The notes below the pieces were generated by a model, which was not told the DNA's origin, did no database searches, and was given only the letters and a program-made list of their open reading frames with translations. From positions 11,774,981 to 11,838,980 of the forward strand of contig NC_091374.1 in NCBI RefSeq assembly GCF_038502225.1: a stretch of DNA of 64,000 nucleotides, in the 5' to 3' direction. Made by a program: the position numbers and the translations under genes. Positions 58,221 through 64,000 of the stretch are shown in pieces (the stretch's first letter is position 1; every line of letters starts with the position of its first letter). Source of the stretch: Cherax quadricarinatus. Its lineage: Eukaryota; Arthropoda; Malacostraca; Decapoda; Parastacidae.

Positions 58221-60171
58221 TGTGGGGCAGAAGTTTGTGGTTATAGGAGGGTGGGGGCAGGAGGAAAGAGGAGTGATTGGTGGAATGATGAAGTAAAGGG
58301 TGTGATAAAAGAGAAAAAGGTAGCTTATGAGAGGTTTTTACAAAGCATAAGTGTTATAAGAAGAGCAGAGTATATGGAGAGTAAAAGAAAGGTGAAGAGA
58401 GTGGTGAGAGAGTGCAAAAGGAGAGCAGATGAAAGAGTGGGAGAGGCACTGTCAAGAAATTTTAATGAAAATAAGAAAAAATTTTGGAGTGAGTTAAACA
58501 AGTTAAGAAAGCCTTGGGAAAGTATGGATTTGTCAGTTAAAAACAGAGTAGTGGGAGTTAGTAGATGGGGAGAGGGAGGTATTAGGTAGATGGCGAGAAT
58601 ATTTTGAGGAACTTTTAAATGTTGAGGAAGAAAGGGAGGCGGTAATTTCATGCACTGGCCAGGGAGGTATACCATCTTTTAGGAGTGAAGAAGTGCAGAA
58701 TGTAAGTGTGGTGGATAGATGAATGGTTCATAGAACCGACATGTTGATAAATTAGACACATGTGCAACTCTTGGGTATCTTTCCTCAATAAAGATACCCA
58801 AGAGTTGCACATGTCTAATTTATCAAGTGTGGTGGAGGTACGTGAGGCATTACGTAGAATGAAAGGGGGTAAAGCAGCTGGAACTGATGGGATCATGACA
58901 GAAATGTTAAAAGCAGGGGGGGATATAGTGTTGGAGTGGTTGGTACTTTTGTTTAATAAATGTATGAAAGAGGGGAAGGTACCTAGGGATTGGCGGAGAG
59001 CATGTATAGTCCCTTTATATAAAGGGAAAGGGGACAAAAGAGATTGTAAAAATTATAGAGGAATAAGTTTACTGAGTATACCAGGAAAAGTATACGGTAG
59101 AGTTATAATTGAAAGAATTAGAGGTAAGACAGAATGTAGAATTGCGGATGAGCAAGGAGGCTTCAGAGTGGGTAGGGGATGTGTAGATCAAGTGTTTACA
59201 TTGAAGCATATATGTGAACAGTATTTAGATAAAGGTAGGGAAGTTTTTATTGCATTTGTGGATTTAGAAAAGGCATATGATAGAGTGGATAGAGGAGCAA
59301 TGTGGCAGATCTGCAAGTATATGGAATAGGTGGTAAGTTACTAAATGCTGTAAAGAGCTTTTATGAGGATAGTGAGGCTCAGGTTAGGGTGTGTAGAAGA
59401 GAGGGAGACTACGTCCCGGTAAAAGTAGGTCTTAGACAGGGATGTGTAATGTCACCATGGTTGTTTAATATATTTATAGATGGGGTTGTAAAAGAAGTAA
59501 ATGCTAGGGTGTTCGGGAGAGGGGTGGGATTAAATTATGGGAAATCAAATTCAAAATGGGAATTGACACAGTTACTTTTTGCTGATGATACTGTGCTTAT
59601 GGGAGATTCTAAAGAAAAATTGCGAAGGTTAGTGGATGAGTTGGAGAATGTGTGTAAAGGTAGAAAGTTGAAAGTGAACATAGAAAAGAGTAAGGTGATG
59701 AGGGTATCAAATGATTTAGATAAAGAAAAATTGGATATCAAATTGGGGAGGAGGAGTATGGAAGAAGTGAATGTTTTCAGATACTTGGGAGTTGACGTGT
59801 CGGCGGATGGATTTGTGAAGGATGAGGTTAATCATAGAATTGATGAAGGAAAAAAGGTGAGTGGTGCGTTGAGGTATATGTGGAATCAAAAAACGTTGTC
59901 TATGGAGGCAAAGAAGGGAATGTATGAAAGTATAGTAGTACCAACACTCTTATATGGATGTGAAGCTTGGGTGGTAAATGCAGGAGCGAGGAGACGGTTG
60001 GAGGCAGTGGAGATGTCCTGTCTAAGGGCAATGTGTGGTGTAAATATTATGCAGAAAATTCGGAGTGTGGAAATTAGGAGAAGGTGTGGAGTTAATAAAA
60101 GCATTAGTCAGAGGGCAGAAGAGGGGTTGTTGAGGTGGTTTGGTCATTTAGAGAGAATGGATCAAAGTTGA
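58221..60171 (+). pseudogene. RTE linker and reverse transcriptase, broken, with hairpin insertion
   Basis: 58251-58589: VGAGGKRSDWWNDEVKG linker, then a frameshift. A 109-bp hairpin insertion at 58716-58824. 58825-59329: RRMKGGKAAGTDGIMTEMLK, LYKGKGDKRDCKNYRGISLL, DEQGGFRVGRGCVDQVF, FVDLEKAYDRVDRGAMWQ; frameshift near 59310. 59302-60171: GLRQGCVMSPWLFNIFIDG, LLFADDTVLMGD (catalytic pair), LLYGCEAWVVNAGARRRLEA, GLLRWFGHLERMDQS, then a TGA near 60169. RPRKG-type tail sequence is still visible after it. Confidence 0.8.
58716..58824. mobile_element. 109-bp hairpin insertion with 12-bp target duplication
   Basis: GATAAATTAGACACATGTGC, AACTCTTGGGTATCTT pair with AAGATACCCAAGAGTTGC, ACATGTCTAATTTATC around the loop TCCTCAATA. 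AAGTGTGGTGGA flanks it at 58704-58715 and 58825-58836. Removing the insert and one duplicate restores the RTE frame, so both insertion boundaries are certain. It has no GAAAC core, so it may be an end fragment of a hammerhead-bearing family. Confidence 0.85.
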
Positions 60172-60682
60172 ATGACATGGAAAGCATATAAATCTATAGG
60201 GGAAGGAAAGAGGGGTAGGGGTCGTCCTCGAAAGGGTTGAAAAGAGGGGGTAAAGGAGGTTTTGTGGGCGAGGAGCTTGGACTTCCAGCAAGCGTGCATG
60301 AGCGTGTTAGATAGGAGTGAATGGAGACGAATGATACTTGGGACCTGACGATCTGTTGGAGTGTGAGCAGGGTAATATTTAGAGAAGGGATTCAGGGAAA
60401 CCGGTTATTTTCATATAGTCGGACTTGAGTCCTGGAAATGGGAAGTACAATGCCTGCACTTTAAAGGAGGGGTTTTGGGATATTGGCAGTTTGGAGGGAT
60501 ATGTTGTGTATATTTATATGTATATGCTTTTAAACTGTTGTATTCTGAGCACCTCTGCAAAAGCAGTGATAATGTGTGAGTGTGGTGAAAGTGTTGAATG
60601 ATGATGAAAGTATTTTCTTTTTGGGGATTTTTCTTTCTTTTTTTGGGTCACCCTGCCTCGGTGGGAGACGGCCGACTTGTTG

Positions 60683-60827
<145 letters not shown>

Positions 60828-60829
60828 GC

Positions 60830-61800
60830 CAAAATTTTTCACTTTAATATTTGTTCTAATAGATGTGCACAAGTGTTGGAAGATGCAGACCTTTAGTTGA
60901 CTCTGTTTCACAATATACATAGCATTACGACAATGACAATTATATCTGCAGACTACAGATGACTGTAATTTAACAGGTATAACATCATTCAACTTAAAGT
61001 ATTGTATATTGTATGTAGGCTTAAATATGACTCTGACTCTCACCTGGGAATGAAATTATTGTAACCTTTTCTTGAACTGTTTTAACAATTTTTTTTTAAC
61101 TTCTTGTATAGGTAAACAGCTGCATAATATAACCTCCAGGACCAAAAATTGCTGCTAACAGAGCGGTTCTTCGTTTGCCGATTTACTTTCACTCACAAAA
61201 GTAGCTTTTCTTTAAAAAAAAAATAAGCAAACAAAGCTGTTACAAGAATTTTTGTCGTCGAGTGAGTTAGTTATATTGAAGCCTGAGTACACTATATAAT
61301 GACTCTTTAAGGTAAATATGTTATAACTGTTGAATTATAGTCCTCTGTAGTCTACATAGTTGTCATAGCTGCAATGCAACTGAAGATCCTCATCTTTGAA
61401 CACTTGGACAGATCTATTTGAACAAATAGGCAACTGAGTAAAACTCCATTTGGTGCAATGTGCCACCATTGCAGTTCTACAGGTTTCTTGTGTTTTAGTG
61501 ATTAAAAAAAAGGAACTAGATTTCTTTGTATCGCCTACATTTACTAAAGTTAGCCTAGGTGGAACTTGCTTCTTTGCAGCGACATGGGTTGCTAGTAGAT
61601 CAGTCGTTTTGTTGGGTGTTGGTTACAGCAGTTCCTGTCGGTCTTTGACAAGACAACAGTCAGTTTACTACTAGTCTCCATTTTTTGTTTCCTAACCTGA
61701 GATGCTTAGGCGTTGGACTTCATCCATCAACAGGCTTTGTGAGTATACCTGTTGTGGGTAGAATCACTGTATTTTTCACCACCTGGGTCACATAAGCAAT
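60830..61800. other. non-coding, nothing recognised
   Basis: No gene or shared repeat recognised. Confidence 0.3.
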
Positions 61801-61803
61801 AAT

Positions 61804-61805
<2 letters not shown>

Positions 61806-61886
<81 letters not shown>

Positions 61887-61928
61887 TCTCCCTCTCTCTC
61901 TCTCTCCCTCTCTCCCTCTCTCCCTCTC
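61806..61928. repeat. (CT)n with (CTCTCC)n
   Basis: CT array whose right third has regular CCCTCT hexamers. Confidence 0.95.
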
Positions 61929-61929
61929 C

Positions 61930-62186
61930 AGGAGTTACTTCTCGTCGTCCATCACTACCTCTCGGGGTAATACACAGGACTGATGAGATCCTGAAGTGGC
62001 TAAATTCTGCTGATGCCGAATGCCCCTAACTCATAATTGTAGGAAATGACCATTTAAGGTGGTCACCTGGTCAAGGGGAGGGAGTCACTGAGGCGGAAGT
62101 ACCTATCCACTTGCTCTAGAATGCTGCTTACTCCTCACGTACCTAAGAATATTAGTTCCTGGTCTAGTGCACTAGAATTCTCATCC
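61930..62186. other. non-coding, nothing recognised
   Basis: No motif recognised before the minisatellite. Confidence 0.3.
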
Positions 62187-62490
62187 CTGACCACAAGCAG
62201 TGGATTACAAATATTGGACCACTACCACAAGGACACTAGTTGCTGACCACAAGCAGTTGAATACAAATATTGGACCACTACCACAAGGACACTAGTTGCT
62301 GACCACAAGCAGTGGATTACAAATATTGGACCACTACCACAAGGACACTAGTTGCTGACCACAAGCAGTTGAATACAAATATTGGACCACTACCACAAGG
62401 ACACTAGTTGCTGACCACAAGCAGTTGAATAAAAATATTGGACCACTACCACAAGGACATTAGTTGCTGACCACAAGCAGCAGAATTCTA
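62187..62490. repeat. 56-bp minisatellite, five units plus partial
   Basis: CTGACCACAAGCAG starts at 62187, 62243, 62299, 62355, 62411 and 62467, an exact 56-bp period. Alternating GTGGATTAC and GTTGAATAC variants mark a 112-bp higher-order unit in the first four copies. Confidence 0.9.
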
Positions 62491-63070
62491 GTACTCGGTA
62501 AGTGTAACTAGGAGTGAGTGAAATTAAACCTGGGAAGGATAGTAGCGCAGAATGGAACAATAAATTTCGAATGGGATAAAGGTAGTAGATAGTGAGGAGA
62601 TAGTGAAGCATTGAAACCGTATTGGAAAATGAGTACTGAGAAACAAGGTTAAGACAACTGTGGAAGTAGTAAGTGTTGAAGGAGGTAATAAATCGAGCAA
62701 ACTATGGGAGGGGAAGAGGAAGTTGTAGAGGAAGTAAAGAGGGTTAGAGATGCGTGCCGAAAGAGTAGTAAAGATGTGGAAGACAAAGTATAGCAGAGAA
62801 CAGTGAGGGGAGGAATGGATAGTGAGGCTAGGATGTAAAGATGGTGAGTGAATGAGGATGAATGAATGTGAAGGTGAATGTGTATGAGCGAGAGTGAGAC
62901 TGTGAGAGAGATGTAAGATTGAGAGCAGTCACTCGCAATTATCTTACAGTTCCATGTTCCTGCCTCCTATTACTCTCCTAAATTAATTAATTCTCAGGTA
63001 ATCTTCTCTACCCAATTATCAGCTCATTAACCTTTAATTAAGAGTTAACATGCAAACCTGGAGCCTCTGA
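62491..63070. other. non-coding, purine-rich
   Basis: 62640-62930 is rich in GA and GTGA words without a fixed period. No gene seen. Confidence 0.35.
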
Positions 63071-63074
63071 GCGT

Positions 63075-63350
63075 GTGTACAAGACAGTGGCAGCTCAGGC
63101 AGGTGGAACTTACCCCCAGTGGTACAAGACAGTGGCAGCTCACGCAGGTGGATCTTAGCACAAGTCTTGCAAGACAGTGGCAGCTCACGAAAGTAGAACT
63201 TATCCTCAGTTGTGCAAGACAGTGGCAGCTCAGGCAAGTAGAATTTACTCCCAGTGGTGCAAGACAGTGGTAGCTCAGGCAGGTGGAACTTACCCCCAGT
63301 GGTGCAAGACAGTGGCAGCTCACGCAGGTGGAACTTAACCCCCAGTGGTG
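63075..63350. repeat. 45-bp minisatellite, six units
   Basis: AAGACAGTGGCAGCTCA starts at 63081, 63126, 63171, 63216, 63261 and 63306, an exact 45-bp period. Because 45 is a multiple of 3, the minus strand stays open with a 15-residue repeat (LPELPLSCTTGGKFH-type). No start, splice or neighbouring exon signal supports a gene. Confidence 0.9.
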
Positions 63351-63639
63351 TGTCTTCCTACTGATGTTCGAATCTACTGTTTCATCCTCCCAAAGTTGTG
63401 ACTGGAAGTCTAGCAATAAAAGACTTCGTACAACATCGCCGAGAAATGGAAAACCCAACTTAAAAATAAAAATTCATTCGTTTCAAGGTCATTAATACTA
63501 ACAACAGTAAACCTTTGCTAAATATTTTCCTGAGAGGATAAAAAAATTCCATGGTTGCTTTATTACTGTTTAAGATTATCTTAAGCAGTGGGAACTTTTA
63601 TTGGAAAGTTGATAAGACACGTGTGTGATAGTTTGGTCT

Positions 63640-63760
63640 CATTATTTCGAAGCGTTTCGCCTACATGGTAGGCTTCTTCAGTGGAATAAGGTGTATATGA
63701 ATGGTATACAATACCATTCAACTTAACAAGATGAAGAATTCTTCATCTTGTTAAGTCGAA
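63640..63760 (-). mobile_element. hairpin element, family F4, with hammerhead-like core
   Basis: TTCGAAGCGTTTCGCC, TACATGGTAGGCTTCTTCAG, then two palindromes: ATGGTATACAATACCAT (63701-63717) and a perfect 36-bp palindrome at 63721-63756 built on ACAAGATGAAGAA. The latter word is shared with the hairpin at 2801-2868. No flanking duplication found. Confidence 0.65.
63654..63681 (-). ncRNA. hammerhead-ribozyme-like core, best match in window
   Basis: Minus strand: CUGAAGA, A, stem GCCUAC/GUAGGC (6 bp) with loop CAU, then GAAAC. Fixed core positions are all met and stem II is perfect. As in the other families, one unpaired base precedes stem II. The cleavage-site strand (a stem III partner ending in UH) was not identified. 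Confidence 0.6.
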
Positions 63761-63764
63761 TATC

Positions 63765-64000
63765 GAGGCAGCAGCATAAACAGCATACACAACGTTAACG
63801 ACACAATCTGCTGTGTTCTGCTCAACCTCCCATCACATGCTGTAGTTCTGCTGCACTCATCCTTCTGAAACTTGTGCTGCCGCAAGTGAGCCATCTATTT
63901 CTCGCACGTCTCTTTAGTTGGTTTCCGATACTGGGCAAAACTATAGATAACATTAAAGTCTTTATAGCATCCAATGATTTTTTCCGGGTTTTGACCCAAC
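63765..64000. other. non-coding, nothing recognised
   Basis: No motif recognised to the window end. Confidence 0.3.

Noticed and set aside
63034..63458. 137-residue Cys-rich repeat protein
   Set aside because: It arises from the 45-bp minisatellite; several frames are open and no gene context is visible.

Overview
This window looks like intergenic or intronic DNA from a large, repeat-rich arthropod genome. A decapod crustacean such as a crayfish or shrimp is my best inference, from the style of the repeats; no host gene confirms it. There is no operon structure, no ribosomal or ordinary tRNA gene, no CRISPR array and no convincing host protein-coding gene. What can be read is almost entirely mobile-element sequence and satellite DNA. 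Most long open frames are translations of microsatellites (Tyr-Ile, Cys-Val, Ser-Leu or Val/Ile runs) and are not genes.

Layout. 0.65-2.2 kb is a long ACT/ATT trinucleotide array. 2.8-8.7 kb holds hairpin repeats, four copies of an about 390-bp inverted-repeat element (called the TGTCGTGCC element here), AT/AC/GT arrays and one degraded coding-like block. 10.3-12.1 kb is a decayed Jockey/CR1-type LINE (minus). 13.5-16.6 kb is a better preserved L2/CR1-type LINE (minus). 18.9-20.1 kb has a hairpin element and a tRNA-like inverted dimer. 22.3-24.8 kb is a composite of AT arrays, a hairpin element, a truncated RTE-type LINE and a TGTCGTGCC element. 25.9-26.4 kb is a 20-bp minisatellite that appears to have grown out of a LINE reverse-transcriptase segment. 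28.5-29.1, 40.2-41.4 and 49.7-52.6 kb carry copies of one CR1-like LINE, most of them bounded by (AC)n. 30.7-31.6, 33.6-35.7 and 37.0-37.7 kb repeat the AT/hairpin/TGTCGTGCC/RTE composite. 43.5-47.1 kb has two RTE copies head to tail. 56.9-60.7 kb is a nearly full-length but broken RTE element with its 5' leader. 61.8-63.8 kb has a CT array, two minisatellites and a hairpin element.

How the parts relate. The RTE, TGTCGTGCC and one hairpin family are usually embedded in (AT)n, while CR1-like copies usually abut (AC)n. Several hairpin elements have short direct repeats (7-12 bp) at their ends, so they appear to be mobile. The most interesting signal is that several of these hairpin families contain a short motif with the layout of a hammerhead ribozyme core (CUGANGA or UUGANAA, a small hairpin, then GAAA). 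The two positions that form the 3-8 base pair in the hammerhead fold change together between families (C-G versus U-A). This suggests Penelope-like or retrozyme-like elements, although no matching protein-coding element lies in the window.
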